A DNA stretch of 38,732 bases, taken from Comamonadaceae bacterium. GTDB taxonomy: Bacteria; Pseudomonadota; Gammaproteobacteria; Burkholderiales; Burkholderiaceae_C. The stretch is from the NCBI GenBank assembly GCA_947476465.1, contig CANJQN010000042.1, positions 1 through 38,732 on the forward strand. The letters run 5' to 3'. The position numbers were made by a program, and so were the translations under genes. Shown here in pieces: positions 1-7,973 of this stretch (within the stretch, counting starts at the first letter, position 1; each line of letters starts with the position of its first letter). Under the pieces are notes generated by a model. The model was not told the DNA's origin. It saw only the letters and a program-made list of their open reading frames with translations, and made no database searches.

Positions 1-49
1 GAATGACCTGCTTGGCCAAATCCACGCCAACTCGGGTAATCTCGCTCAT
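1..49 (-). CDS. IS110-family transposase, 5' end only (cut by window edge)
   Basis: Reading leftwards from the ATG at 47-49, the 16 visible codons give MSEITRVGVDLAKQVI. This matches the N-terminus of IS110-type (DEDD) transposases, where the Asp of the V-G-V-D-L-A-K motif is the first acidic residue of the catalytic site. That motif is established for the family; assigning this gene from 16 residues is inference. The rest of the gene lies outside the window, so whether it is intact is unknown. A purine-rich stretch just upstream on the minus strand (GGAGAAG, about 51-57 read in reverse) could be its ribosome binding site. Confidence 0.6.
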   Translation of the reverse strand, partial: MSEITRVGVDLAKQVI

Positions 50-136
50 GGGACTTCTCCTTTCAGTTACGGACTGATTGACTTCCTACGCCAATCGCTA
101 GCACTTTGATGCCGTGTCCGGAAAGTGGGAAGTCCC
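50..136. repeat. Imperfect inverted repeat flanking the IS110 upstream region
   Basis: GGGACTTC at 50-57 is matched by GAAGTCCC at 129-136, and the similarity continues a few bases inward (CTCCTTTC against GGAAAGTG). The pair encloses the short stretch between the transposase start codon and the palindromic tandem repeats. It may mark one end of the insertion element, but IS110 elements often lack terminal inverted repeats, so the element boundary stays uncertain. Confidence 0.3.
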
Positions 137-144
137 CTCGTATT

Positions 145-247
145 CGCCTGCGCGGGGATGACGAAAAGTTATTCCGGACACCAGTGCGCCTGCACGGGGA
201 TGACGAAAAGTTATTCCGGACAGCAGTGCGCCTGCGCGGGGATGACG
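145..247. repeat. 42-bp tandem repeat built on the GCCTGCGCGGGGATGAC palindromic family
   Basis: Two full 42-bp units (145-186 and 187-228) and a partial third (229-247) follow each other. Each begins with CGCCTGCRCGGGGATGACG and continues with a spacer containing AAAAGTTATTCCGGACA. The units differ at only two positions. The core is the half-site of the palindromic element also found at 20869-20933, 25386-25410 and 31161-31344. No credible gene lies between the left-edge transposase and the rlmI start at 291. Only two to three units with no variable spacers exclude a CRISPR array. Confidence 0.85.
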
Positions 248-290
248 GGCATTGGTCGTTCCCGCCCCGCCGTCACCGACAATCCCGCCC

Positions 291-1478
291 ATGAAATCCA
301 TCCGCCTCAAGGAAGGCAAGGAACGCTCCCTGCTGCGCCGCCATCCCTGGATCTTCGAATCCGCCATTGCCAAGGGCGGCGGCGATGCCGGCGAGACGGT
401 GCGGGTGGACGCGCACGACGGCAGCTTTCTCGCCTGGGCGGCCTTCAGCCCGGCGTCCAAGATCCGCGCCCGCTGTTGGAGCTTTGACGCGGCCCAACGC
501 ATTGACGCGGCCTTTCTGACCCAGACGGTCCAGCGCGCCGTCGCCGTTCGCCAGCGCCTGGCCATTGCCAGCGACAGCATGCGGCTGGTGCATGGCGAAT
601 CCGACGGCCTGCCGGGCCTGATCGTTGACCGCTACGGTGACACGTTGGTGGCGCAGTTCACCTCGGCCGGCGTCGAGCGCTGGAAGGCGGTGATCGCCGA
701 CGCGCTCTTGGCGGCCACGGGCCTGCCCCGCCTGTACGAGCGCTCCGACGCCAACGCCCGCCAGCTCGAAGGCCTGCCGCCGGCCACCGGCTGGCTGCGC
801 GGCGAGGGGCCAACCGAGCTGACCCTGCGCGAGCATGCCTGGCGGCTGGGCCTGGACATCGCCACCGGCCACAAGACCGGGTTCTACCTCGACCAGCGTG
901 ACAGCCGCGGAAAGTTCAGCGATACGGTGCGTCGCCTGGGGTCGCAGCGCGTGCTCAATTGCTATTGCTACACCGGCGGCTTCACCGTCGCGGCGCTCGC
1001 TGGCGGGGCGGCCCACGTGACGTCCATCGATTCCTCCGGCCCGGCGCTGGAGCGGGCCCGCGCCAACGTGGCGCTCAATGGCTTCGAAGCCCCCCGGGCT
1101 GATTTTCTCGATGCCGATGTCAACGCCAGCCTGCGCCGGTTCATCGAGGAAGGCCGCAGCTTCGACGCCATCGTGCTCGATCCACCCAAGCTGGCCCCCA
1201 CCGCGGCGCATGCCGAGCGCGCGGCGCGGGCCTACAAGGACATCAACCGCCTGGGCCTGAAGCTGCTGGAGCCGGGCGGCGTGCTCTTTACCTATTCGTG
1301 CTCGGGCAGCATCCCCTTCGACCTGTTTCACAAGATCGTGGCCTCGGCCGGCGCCGACGCGGGGGTCGACGGATACATCACCGAACGCCTGGGCGGTGCG
1401 CCCGACCACCCGATGACCCTGGCCTTTCCGGAAGGGGAGTACCTCAAGGGTCTGGTAGTGATGCGAAAAGCCGCGTGA
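291..1478 (+). CDS. rlmI: 23S rRNA (cytosine-C5)-methyltransferase, RlmI-like
   Basis: A 395-residue class I SAM-dependent methyltransferase matching the RlmI family in length (E. coli about 396). RlmI makes m5C1962 in 23S rRNA in the cytoplasm. Visible features: an N-terminal PUA-like region beginning KEGKERSLLRRHPWIFESAI; the RlmI linker motif GHKTGFYLDQRDSR near residue 193; SAM motif I region NCYCYTGGFTVAA near 226; LDPPKLAP near 299; and the YSCSGS motif near 335, which holds the cysteine expected to act as nucleophile. The ATG at 291 is chosen because the family N-terminus (MKSIRLKEGKERS) starts there; an upstream TTG at 252 would add residues coded by spacer and repeat. It stands alone on the plus strand, about 95 bases before the CobW-type gene. 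The family is clear; the exact target cytosine is inferred from orthology. Confidence 0.88.
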   Translation: MKSIRLKEGKERSLLRRHPWIFESAIAKGGGDAGETVRVDAHDGSFLAWAAFSPASKIRARCWSFDAAQRIDAAFLTQTVQRAVAVRQRLAIASDSMRLVHGESDGLPGLIVDRYGDTLVAQFTSAGVERWKAVIADALLAATGLPRLYERSDANARQLEGLPPATGWLRGEGPTELTLREHAWRLGLDIATGHKTGFYLDQRDSRGKFSDTVRRLGSQRVLNCYCYTGGFTVAALAGGAAHVTSIDSSGPALERARANVALNGFEAPRADFLDADVNASLRRFIEEGRSFDAIVLDPPKLAPTAAHAERAARAYKDINRLGLKLLEPGGVLFTYSCSGSIPFDLFHKIVASAGADAGVDGYITERLGGAPDHPMTLAFPEGEYLKGLVVMRKAA

Positions 1479-1572
1479 GAGGGGCTCGCTGCGATTTCGT
1501 CACACCTTCGAAGGCACCGACGCCCCAACACCGTTAAACTCTCGCGCCCCCCAGACATCGCCAAGCCCGACC

Positions 1573-2655
1573 ATGAGCCTCATTTCCGTCACCATCCTCA
1601 CCGGCTTTCTCGGCTCCGGCAAGACGACCTTGCTCAAGCGAATCCTGGGCGAGAAGCACGGCTTCAAGATCGCCGTGATCGAGAACGAGTTCGGCGAAGA
1701 GAACATCGACAGCGACATCCTGGTGACTGAAACCCAGGAGCAGATCATCCAGATGAGCAACGGCTGCATCTGCTGCACCATCCGCGAGGATCTGCGTGTC
1801 ACGCTGCAGCTGCTGGCCGAGAAAAAGCGCAAGGGCCTGCTCGATTTCGACCGCGTGGTGATCGAGACCACCGGCCTGGCCGACCCCGGCCCGGTGGCCC
1901 AGACGTTTTTCATGGACGACGAGATCGCAGAGACCTTCCTGCTGGACTCCATCCTGACGGTGGTTGACGCCAAGCACGCCGCCGGGCAGCTCAATGACCG
2001 GCAGGAGGCGCGGCGCCAGGTGGGCTTTGCCGACCAGCTCTTCGTGAGCAAGACCGATCTGGTGTCAGCGCAAGAGACCGACGCGCTGATCCACCGCCTC
2101 AAGCACATGAACCCGCGCGCGCCGGTGCAAAAGGTGCATTTTGGCGAGGTGCCGATCAGCCAGGTGTTCGACCTGCGCGGCTTCAACCTCAACGCCAAAC
2201 TCGAGATCGACCCCGACTTCCTCACGGAAGACGAGCACGAAGGCCACGACCACGCGCACGACCATGGTCATGAGCATGACCACGAACACGAACACGGCGA
2301 GCACTGCGACCATCCCTCCCATGCCCACGAAGGCCACGGCCACCACCATCACCATGATGACGACGTCAAAAGCTTCGTCTTCAAGTCAGACCGCCCCTTC
2401 GATCCAGCGCGCCTGGAGGACTTTCTGGGGGCGGTGGTCAATATCTACGGCCCGCGGATGCTGCGCTACAAGGGCGTCCTGAACATGCAGGGCACTGAGC
2501 GCAAGGTGATCTTCCAGGGCGTGCACCAGCTCATGGGCAGCGACCTGGGTCCGCAGTGGGGCCCGGACGAGCCGCGCACCAGCAAGATGGTGTTCATCGG
2601 CATCGACCTGCCGAAAGACATCTTCCTGCAGGGTTTGCAGCAGTGCGTCACGTGA
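1573..2655 (+). CDS. COG0523/CobW-family metal-handling GTPase with His-rich loop
   Basis: A 360-residue G3E-family P-loop GTPase. Walker A is GFLGSGKTT at residues 11-19; the CxCC metal motif is NGCICC at 63-68; a switch-like ETTGLAD sits near 98-104; SKTD occupies the base-recognition position. Residues about 219-263 are an exceptionally His/Asp/Glu-rich segment with more than 15 histidines and one cysteine, followed by a CobW C-terminal domain from about 268. COG0523 proteins act as GTP-dependent metallochaperones, several of them for zinc; the CxCC motif and His loop fit zinc here, but the metal is inferred. The next gene is a zinc-finger-less DksA, and COG0523 genes are known to sit beside DksA paralogues in zinc-responsive regions. 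No Zur site was recognised by eye. A possible -10 (TTAAACT) lies about 30 bases upstream. Confidence 0.85.
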   Translation: MSLISVTILTGFLGSGKTTLLKRILGEKHGFKIAVIENEFGEENIDSDILVTETQEQIIQMSNGCICCTIREDLRVTLQLLAEKKRKGLLDFDRVVIETTGLADPGPVAQTFFMDDEIAETFLLDSILTVVDAKHAAGQLNDRQEARRQVGFADQLFVSKTDLVSAQETDALIHRLKHMNPRAPVQKVHFGEVPISQVFDLRGFNLNAKLEIDPDFLTEDEHEGHDHAHDHGHEHDHEHEHGEHCDHPSHAHEGHGHHHHHDDDVKSFVFKSDRPFDPARLEDFLGAVVNIYGPRMLRYKGVLNMQGTERKVIFQGVHQLMGSDLGPQWGPDEPRTSKMVFIGIDLPKDIFLQGLQQCVT

Positions 2656-2749
2656 GAGGCTGAGCGCAGATGCTTGTCTCGATTCTGCAACGCATGGGTT
2701 TTACTGCCGCGGGAGCGCGGCCAAAAGCCGAGCCATCATCCAATCAGGG

Positions 2750-2755
2750 TATAAC
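2750..2755 (+). promoter_or_regulatory. Possible -10 element for dksA
   Basis: TATAAC is one mismatch from the sigma-70 -10 consensus and lies in the gap between the CobW-type gene and dksA. No good -35 is visible at 16-18 bases upstream. If it is used, transcription would begin near 2761, downstream of the ATG at 2670, which favours the later GTG at 2853 as the dksA start. Confidence 0.35.
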
Positions 2756-2852
2756 CGTGGTCGATGAAAGTCGACGTTCATCGACAGACAACAGATGGTC
2801 GGAGGACGGCGCCCACCGGCATGCCGAGGCCACAGCCGCGAGGAGCCAGGAA

Positions 2853-4007
2853 GTGAAGCCGCAACCCAAGGCCGCCGCAAAGGCGCAAAAACCGGCCGCA
2901 CAGGCCAAACCCGTTAAGGCGCCCCCTAAAAAGGCGCCTGCCGTGAAGGCGCCCGTGAAGGCGCCAGCTAAGGCGCCAGCTAAGGCGCCAGCTAAGGCGC
3001 CCGTGAAGGCGCCTGGCAAGGCGCCCGCACCGGCCAAGAAGCCGGTCAAGGCGCCGGCCGCGAAGGTCGCGACCAAGGCATCCGCCAAGGCATCCGCCAA
3101 GGCCGCCGCCAAGCCGTCTGCGACCGCCAAGAAGGTCGTCACACCGCCCCCGAAGGCACCGGCCAAGGCCGCCAAGTTGGCGGCTGCTCCCAAGAGCGGC
3201 GCTCCGGCCACCAAAGTCAGTCGCACCATCAACTCCTCTCCAGACCCTCAAGTCGCGAAGAAAACCGTCGCCGCGCTCGCCAAGGCCCCGCCCCCTCCTG
3301 CGCGCGCTTCCTCTTCCACCCCCGTAGCTGCCGAGGCCGAGGGCGAGGCAGCGGCCCCGGTGCGGGTGGTTTCGCCACCCCCCGCCCTGCGCCATCCGGC
3401 CGATCCGCCCCGCGCCATCCGGCCATCGGCGCGGCTCGCCCAGATCACCGTGCCCTCGATGGCACAGTCGGTGGCGTCGACCGCGCCCAAGGCCAGCTAC
3501 CTGCAGACGCCTAGTCCCCCCGTGCTCAAAGCGCCACCCCAACTGCCGGTCAAGAAAGACCCCAAGCTCGTCAACAACTGGAAGACCAAGTCGGCCGAGC
3601 AACTCAACGACGCCGAAGTCCTGGCCATGCCGGATGCCGAGTACATGAACGACAAGCAGATGACGTTTTTCCGTCTGAAGCTGGTCAAGCTCAAGGACGA
3701 AATCCTCGCCAGCGCCGGTGAAACCACCGAGCACCTGCGCGAAGACACCGTCATCGTCCCCGACCCGGCCGACCGCGCCACCATCGAGGAAGAGCATGCC
3801 CTCGAGTTACGCACCCGCGACCGCGAGCGCAAACTGCTCAAGAAGATCGAGCAGTCCATCACCCGCATCGACGCGGGCGACTACGGTTACTGCGACGAGA
3901 CCGGCGAGCCGATCGGCGTCGGGCGCTTGCTGGCGCGGCCCACGGCCACGCTGTCCCTGGAAGCGCAGCAGCGCCGCGAGCTCAAGCAGAAGATGTTCGG
4001 CGACTAG
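2853..4007 (+). CDS. dksA: DksA-like RNA polymerase-binding protein, single-cysteine type, with Lys/Ala/Pro-rich N-terminal tail
   Basis: The C-terminal ~130 residues are a DksA module that would insert its coiled coil into the RNA polymerase secondary channel in the stringent response. The coiled-coil tip keeps the DxxDxA motif (D304, D307, A309). The globular part begins YGYCDETGEPIG, so only the first of the four zinc-finger cysteines remains (C347); the others align with Thr, Ser and Ala, as in alphaproteobacterial single-cysteine DksA. Residues 2 to about 165 are a disordered-looking KAP-repeat tail resembling histone H1, followed by a Pro/Ala/Ser linker. Typical DksA is about 150 residues; this is 384. 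GTG 2853 is chosen for its AGGAG at 2841-2845; the frame is open back to ATG 2670, but the intervening residues look like translated spacer and a -10-like TATAAC lies within it. The tail's DNA- or RNA-binding role is inference. Confidence 0.85.
   Translation: MKPQPKAAAKAQKPAAQAKPVKAPPKKAPAVKAPVKAPAKAPAKAPAKAPVKAPGKAPAPAKKPVKAPAAKVATKASAKASAKAAAKPSATAKKVVTPPPKAPAKAAKLAAAPKSGAPATKVSRTINSSPDPQVAKKTVAALAKAPPPPARASSSTPVAAEAEGEAAAPVRVVSPPPALRHPADPPRAIRPSARLAQITVPSMAQSVASTAPKASYLQTPSPPVLKAPPQLPVKKDPKLVNNWKTKSAEQLNDAEVLAMPDAEYMNDKQMTFFRLKLVKLKDEILASAGETTEHLREDTVIVPDPADRATIEEEHALELRTRDRERKLLKKIEQSITRIDAGDYGYCDETGEPIGVGRLLARPTATLSLEAQQRRELKQKMFGD
2957..3010 (+). repeat. 12-bp tandem codon repeat (Ala-Lys-Ala-Pro) inside dksA
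   Basis: The unit GCTAAGGCGCCA is repeated about three times with near-identical neighbours, coding for repeated KAPA. It is the most regular part of the Lys/Ala/Pro tail and should be prone to replication slippage, so tail length may differ between strains. The frame is kept because the unit is four codons long. Confidence 0.75.
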
Positions 4008-4042
4008 GGCGCCCTGGTTCGCAGCAGCTTCGGTCAAGCGAC

Positions 4043-5797
4043 ATGTCCAATCCCAAGGGTGAAGGTGGCGGCCTGTTCTCCAAGGTCGTCAAGTTCGTCC
4101 GCAACCCGAGCACCACCTGGAGCGACCCGGACGCGCCTGCCGACGCGCCCGAGAGCGGCTACTCCCGGCAGATGCTCAAGGAGATGATCGAGCGCAAGCG
4201 GCGCAACGACTTCGTTCGCAAGCGCGAGTTCGACATGCTGCGCAAGCTGCAACGCACCGAAGCCCTGGCCGGGCACGACGCCAGCGCCCGGCCGTCGTTC
4301 TTTCAGAGTTCCATGCCCTCGCGGCCCGACGACCGCGCCAGCACGCTCAAGAAGATCGACGAGATCGAAGCGCAGATGTCGCAGCAATGGTGGAAGACGC
4401 GTGCGCCCGAGTCCACCAGCCGGCCCGGGTCGGTCCCCGGCGGTCTGCCTGGGGCGTCCGCTGCATCAGGGCGCAAGCCGGTGCGGCCGGGCAGTGATTT
4501 GCCCACCCGCGATGCCGGTCCGACCGACCTGGGTTTCAGCTTTTCGATGCCGCCCGAGGTGGTGGCTGCTTCGCCGCCGCCGCTCATGGCGTTCACGGTC
4601 GCAGCCTCCGTGGCTGCCCCGGTTGCGGCCGCGAGGACTACTGGCTTCTATCCGTCGGCCGCAGTGCCGCTGGATCTGCCGCCCTTTGCCCACGACGCGG
4701 AGCTCGAAGACGCGGCGATCCGCTTTGCCAGTGGCGACGACGACGGCGCCGAGGCCGCGTTGTGGGAGTTGCTGGGCCCAGGCGGCCCGCGCCGCGAGGA
4801 TGAGGCCACCTGGCTGGCCCTGTTCGACTTCTACCGCGCTAGCGGCCGCCAAGAGCGCTTCGACGAGGCGGCGGTCGACTTCGCCGGGCGCTTCAACCGC
4901 TCGGCGCCACAGTGGATCTCGCTGCCCGAACTCGCCGCTCGCACCGTCCGCGCCAGTGCACGCGATCCGCAGGCCGCGCACTCGGCCCACTGGGTCAGCT
5001 CGGTCAGCCTCGGGCCGCAATCGGTCGCGACCCTGGCGGCCACGCTGGCGCGTATTCCACAGCCCTGGCGGCTGTCCTGGTCCCGGCTCAACACCATCGA
5101 AGATGCCGCCCTGGAGCCACTCACCCGCCTGTTCACCCAGTGGTCGGCGCAGGCGGTGCAGGTTCACTTCATCGACGCCGACCACCTTGAGAAGGCGCTG
5201 CGCCAACGCACCGTCTCGGGCGACCGCGGCGTCGATCCGGGGTGGTGGCGGTTGTGCATGGAGGCGCTGCGTGTGATGCACCGGCCCGACGAGTTCGAGA
5301 TCGTCGCACTGGATTACTGCGTCACGTATGAGGTGTCGCCGCCATCCTGGGAGAGCCCGCGCGGGCGTTTCAAGGCCTTGCAGGCCGATGGCAGTTCGGC
5401 TGAGGGTTCGGTCAGCCTGCAAAGTGAGCCGTTCCGCGATTCCGGCGTGTCCGGCGGCCCGGCCAGTGGGTTCGGCGACGCCACCCCCGGCCCAAGCGGC
5501 TCGGCCGTAGCGCGTGCCGAATTGGTGGGCACCCTTCAGGGCGACACATCGCACGCACTCGATCGTCTCGATGAGCGGCTGGCGGGCGCCGATGTGAGCG
5601 AGATCGAGATCGAGATCGACTGCGCCCGGCTGGTGCGGATCGACTTCGGTGCCTCGGGCAGCCTGCTCAACTGGGTGGCCGCGCGTGCCAGCGAGGGGCG
5701 GCAATTGCATTTCACCGGCGTCCACCGGCTGATCGCGACCTTCCTTGGTGTGGTGGGCATCACTGGGTCGGCCAGGATCAGTCTGCGCCGGGACTAG
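4043..5797 (+). CDS. STAS-domain protein of unknown function
   Basis: 584 residues with no signal peptide or membrane segment. The first ~90 residues are basic and mostly helical (GLFSKVVKFVRNPSTTWSD..., then a run rich in Arg, Lys and Glu), followed by a Pro/Ser/Ala-rich linker to about residue 220. The middle (about 225-430) looks like a helical, TPR-like region. Residues about 490-580 resemble a STAS fold: IEIDCARLVRIDFGASGSLLNW includes the usual Asp-phi-Gly-Ala-Ser-Gly turn where anti-sigma-antagonist STAS domains carry the phosphorylatable Ser. A gene of this type between dksA and hslVU is, to my knowledge, a common betaproteobacterial arrangement, but its function is not established. 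It begins 35 bases after dksA and could be cotranscribed. The STAS call is moderately sure; no biochemical role is claimed. Confidence 0.75.
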   Translation: MSNPKGEGGGLFSKVVKFVRNPSTTWSDPDAPADAPESGYSRQMLKEMIERKRRNDFVRKREFDMLRKLQRTEALAGHDASARPSFFQSSMPSRPDDRASTLKKIDEIEAQMSQQWWKTRAPESTSRPGSVPGGLPGASAASGRKPVRPGSDLPTRDAGPTDLGFSFSMPPEVVAASPPPLMAFTVAASVAAPVAAARTTGFYPSAAVPLDLPPFAHDAELEDAAIRFASGDDDGAEAALWELLGPGGPRREDEATWLALFDFYRASGRQERFDEAAVDFAGRFNRSAPQWISLPELAARTVRASARDPQAAHSAHWVSSVSLGPQSVATLAATLARIPQPWRLSWSRLNTIEDAALEPLTRLFTQWSAQAVQVHFIDADHLEKALRQRTVSGDRGVDPGWWRLCMEALRVMHRPDEFEIVALDYCVTYEVSPPSWESPRGRFKALQADGSSAEGSVSLQSEPFRDSGVSGGPASGFGDATPGPSGSAVARAELVGTLQGDTSHALDRLDERLAGADVSEIEIEIDCARLVRIDFGASGSLLNWVAARASEGRQLHFTGVHRLIATFLGVVGITGSARISLRRD

Positions 5798-5829
5798 CCC
5801 ACCCCCGAAGCGGCTCTCTTCGTGTAGCC

Positions 5830-5915
5830 GGGCCCCCTCGGGCTGTGCCCTCTCCCCCTCAAGGGGGCACCACCAGCGGCCCGGCAAAGCCGGTTTCGCG
5901 GTGGTCCCCGTGTGG
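5830..5915. repeat. GC-rich palindromic intergenic repeat upstream of hslV
   Basis: The gap between the STAS gene and hslV holds a CCCCCTCAAGGGGG palindrome near 5862-5875 and a second inverted pair (CCGGCAAAGCCGG near 5881-5893). This resembles the C-run/G-run intergenic elements common in Comamonadaceae and recalls the CCCCCTCGGGGGG element near the murG start, although the two are not the same sequence. Family membership is by eye only. Confidence 0.4.
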
Positions 5916-5919
5916 TGGC

Positions 5920-5947
5920 TTGCAATCATCGCTCCCGCCCTTACCTT
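5920..5947 (+). promoter_or_regulatory. Possible hslVU promoter close to the start codon
   Basis: A -35-like TTGCAA at 5920-5925 and a weak -10-like TACCTT at 5942-5947 are separated by 16 bases. The -10 ends 6 bases before the hslV ATG at 5954, so initiation would be at or near the start codon. No heat-shock (sigma-32) consensus was recognised, although hslVU is heat-inducible in enterobacteria. Confidence 0.35.
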
Positions 5948-5953
5948 GCCCCG

Positions 5954-6505
5954 ATGGAACAGTTTCACGGTACAACCATCGTCAGCGTCCGCCGCCGCGG
6001 CCCCGATGGCAATTGGCAGGTGGCGATCGGCGGTGACGGTCAGGTCACCCTGGGCAATGTGGTGGTCAAGGGGACGGCCCGCAAGGTGCGCCGGCTCTAT
6101 CACGACAAGGTGCTGGCGGGCTTCGCCGGGGCCACGGCCGATGCCTTCACCCTCTTCGAGCGCTTCGAAGCCAAGCTGGAAAAGCACCAGGGCAACTTGG
6201 TGCGCGCCGCCATCGAGCTCACCAAGGATTGGCGCACTGACCGTGTGCTGCGTCGCCTGGAGGCGATGTTGGCCGTGGCCGACCGCGATGCCTCGCTCAT
6301 CATCACAGGCAATGGCGATGTGCTCGAGCCCGAGCACGGCATCGTCGCCGTCGGCTCCGGCGGTTCCTTTGCCCAGGCCGCGGCCCGGGCCCTGCTGGAC
6401 AACACCGAGCTGCCAGCCCGCGAGATCGTGAAAAAATCGCTGGAGATAGCGGGCGATCTGTGCATTTACACGAACATGCATCACACCATCGAATCCCTGG
6501 GTTGA
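5954..6505 (+). CDS. hslV: HslV (ClpQ) proteasome-like peptidase subunit
   Basis: 183 residues, the N-terminal-threonine peptidase of the HslUV ATP-dependent protease, which forms a dodecamer capped by HslU rings in the cytoplasm. The sequence MEQFHG-TTIVSVRR shows a six-residue propeptide; Thr7 becomes the catalytic N-terminal nucleophile after self-cleavage, equivalent to the mature Thr1 of E. coli. Family motifs GDGQVTLGN, KVRRLYHDKVLAGFAG, LEKHQGNLVRAAIELTKDWR, LIITGNGDV and VGSGGSFAQAAARALL are all present. The ATG at 5954 is used because it gives the usual betaproteobacterial propeptide. hslU follows 24 bases later in the same direction. Identity is secure. Confidence 0.97.
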   Translation: MEQFHGTTIVSVRRRGPDGNWQVAIGGDGQVTLGNVVVKGTARKVRRLYHDKVLAGFAGATADAFTLFERFEAKLEKHQGNLVRAAIELTKDWRTDRVLRRLEAMLAVADRDASLIITGNGDVLEPEHGIVAVGSGGSFAQAAARALLDNTELPAREIVKKSLEIAGDLCIYTNMHHTIESLG

Positions 6506-6529
6506 GAAAAAACGAGAACAAAGCCACCC

Positions 6530-7840
6530 ATGTCCAGCATGACCCCCCAGGAAATCGTCTCCGAACTTGACCGTCACATCGTCGGCCAAGCGCAGGCCAA
6601 GCGCGCCGTGGCCATTGCCTTGCGCAACCGCTGGCGCCGCCAGCAGGTCGATGAGAAGCTGCGGCCCGAGATCACGCCCAAGAACATCCTCATGATCGGT
6701 CCCACCGGCGTGGGCAAGACCGAGATCGCGCGCCGGCTGGCCCGGCTGGCCGACGCGCCCTTCATCAAGGTCGAGGCGACCAAGTTCACCGAGGTCGGCT
6801 ATGTGGGCAAGGACGTGGATTCCATCATCCGTGACCTGGCCGAGATGGCCGTCAAGCAGACCCGCGTTGCCGAGATGCGCAAGGTGCGCGCCCGCGCCGA
6901 GGATGCCGCCGAAGAGCGCATCCTCGAGGCCTTGCTGCCCGGCACCGACAGCGCCACGGACAACCCCACCCGCCAGGCTTTTCGCAAGAAGCTGCGCGAG
7001 GGGCAGCTGGACGACAAGGACATCGAGATCGAGCTGGCAGAGGCGCGCCCCCAGCTGGAGATCATGGGGCCGGCCGGCATGGAAGACATGGCCGAGCAAC
7101 TGCGCGGCCTGTTCAACCAGGCCGGCGGCGCGCGGCGCCGCACGCGCAAGCTCAAGATCGCCGACGCGCTGCGCCAGCTGATCGACGAGGAAGCGGCCAA
7201 GCTGGTCAATGAGGACGAGATCCGCGCCCAGGCCATCCACAGCGCCGAGCAGAACGGCATCGTGTTCATCGACGAGATCGACAAGGTAACCTCGCGCAGC
7301 GAGGGCGCCGGCACCGCCGAGGTCTCCCGCCAGGGCGTTCAGCGCGACCTGCTGCCGCTGGTGGAGGGCACCACCGTGTCGACCAAGTACGGGCCGATCA
7401 AGACCGACCACATCCTGTTCATCGCCAGCGGCGCCTTTCATCTGTCCAAGCCCAGCGACCTGATTCCCGAACTGCAGGGGCGACTGCCGATCCGCGTCGA
7501 GCTGCAATCGCTCTCGGTCCAGGATTTCGAGGCCATCCTCACCCAGACCCATGCCTCGCTGGTCAAGCAGTACCAGGCCTTGCTGGCCACCGAAGGAGTT
7601 GCGCTCGAGTTCACCCCCGAAGGCATCACACGGCTGGCCCACATCGCCTACGAGGTCAACGAGCGCACCGAGAACATCGGCGCGCGGCGCCTGTCAACGG
7701 TGATGGAGCGATTGCTCGACGAGATCAGTTTCGACGCCACGCGGCTGTCGGGTCAAACGATCGCCATCGACGCCGCTTACGTGGACGCCCGCCTTCAAGA
7801 GCTCAGTCGCAACGAGGATCTGTCTCGTTACATCCTCTGA
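6530..7840 (+). CDS. hslU: HslU (ClpY) ATPase subunit of HslUV protease
   Basis: 436 residues, close to E. coli HslU (443). An AAA+ unfoldase that recognises, unfolds and feeds substrates to HslV. Walker A is GPTGVGKT at residues 57-64; the pore loop GYVG is at 90-93; Walker B is IVFIDEID; the variable I-domain lies between roughly residues 110 and 225; sensor-2 region ENIGARRL and the C-terminal tail EDLSRYIL, which docks into HslV, are intact. It starts 24 bases after hslV, so the two are almost certainly one transcript. No strong terminator was found after its stop; a hairpin at 7974-7992 is the nearest candidate. Identity is secure. Confidence 0.97.
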   Translation: MSSMTPQEIVSELDRHIVGQAQAKRAVAIALRNRWRRQQVDEKLRPEITPKNILMIGPTGVGKTEIARRLARLADAPFIKVEATKFTEVGYVGKDVDSIIRDLAEMAVKQTRVAEMRKVRARAEDAAEERILEALLPGTDSATDNPTRQAFRKKLREGQLDDKDIEIELAEARPQLEIMGPAGMEDMAEQLRGLFNQAGGARRRTRKLKIADALRQLIDEEAAKLVNEDEIRAQAIHSAEQNGIVFIDEIDKVTSRSEGAGTAEVSRQGVQRDLLPLVEGTTVSTKYGPIKTDHILFIASGAFHLSKPSDLIPELQGRLPIRVELQSLSVQDFEAILTQTHASLVKQYQALLATEGVALEFTPEGITRLAHIAYEVNERTENIGARRLSTVMERLLDEISFDATRLSGQTIAIDAAYVDARLQELSRNEDLSRYIL

Positions 7841-7973
7841 GGATCTGCACGGCGCTGCGGCTGGGCTTGAGAGTTCACATTCAGTACGCTCTCTAAGTGC
7901 TTCATTTTGAAAGGATTTTCATCGGGATGACCGTAGAAAAGCCTTCTAAGTGATTGATTTCATTGGAATTTTT

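Noticed and set aside
145..247. CRISPR array
   Set aside because: Only two and a half units with identical spacer parts; no variable spacers, leader or cas genes.
4466..7642. A 1058-codon open frame on the minus strand, antisense to the STAS gene, hslV and hslU
   Set aside because: It lies opposite three genes, two of which are beyond doubt. Long antisense frames are expected at this GC content, and its translation is compositionally odd (Gly/Ala/Gln/His-rich) with no recognisable domain.
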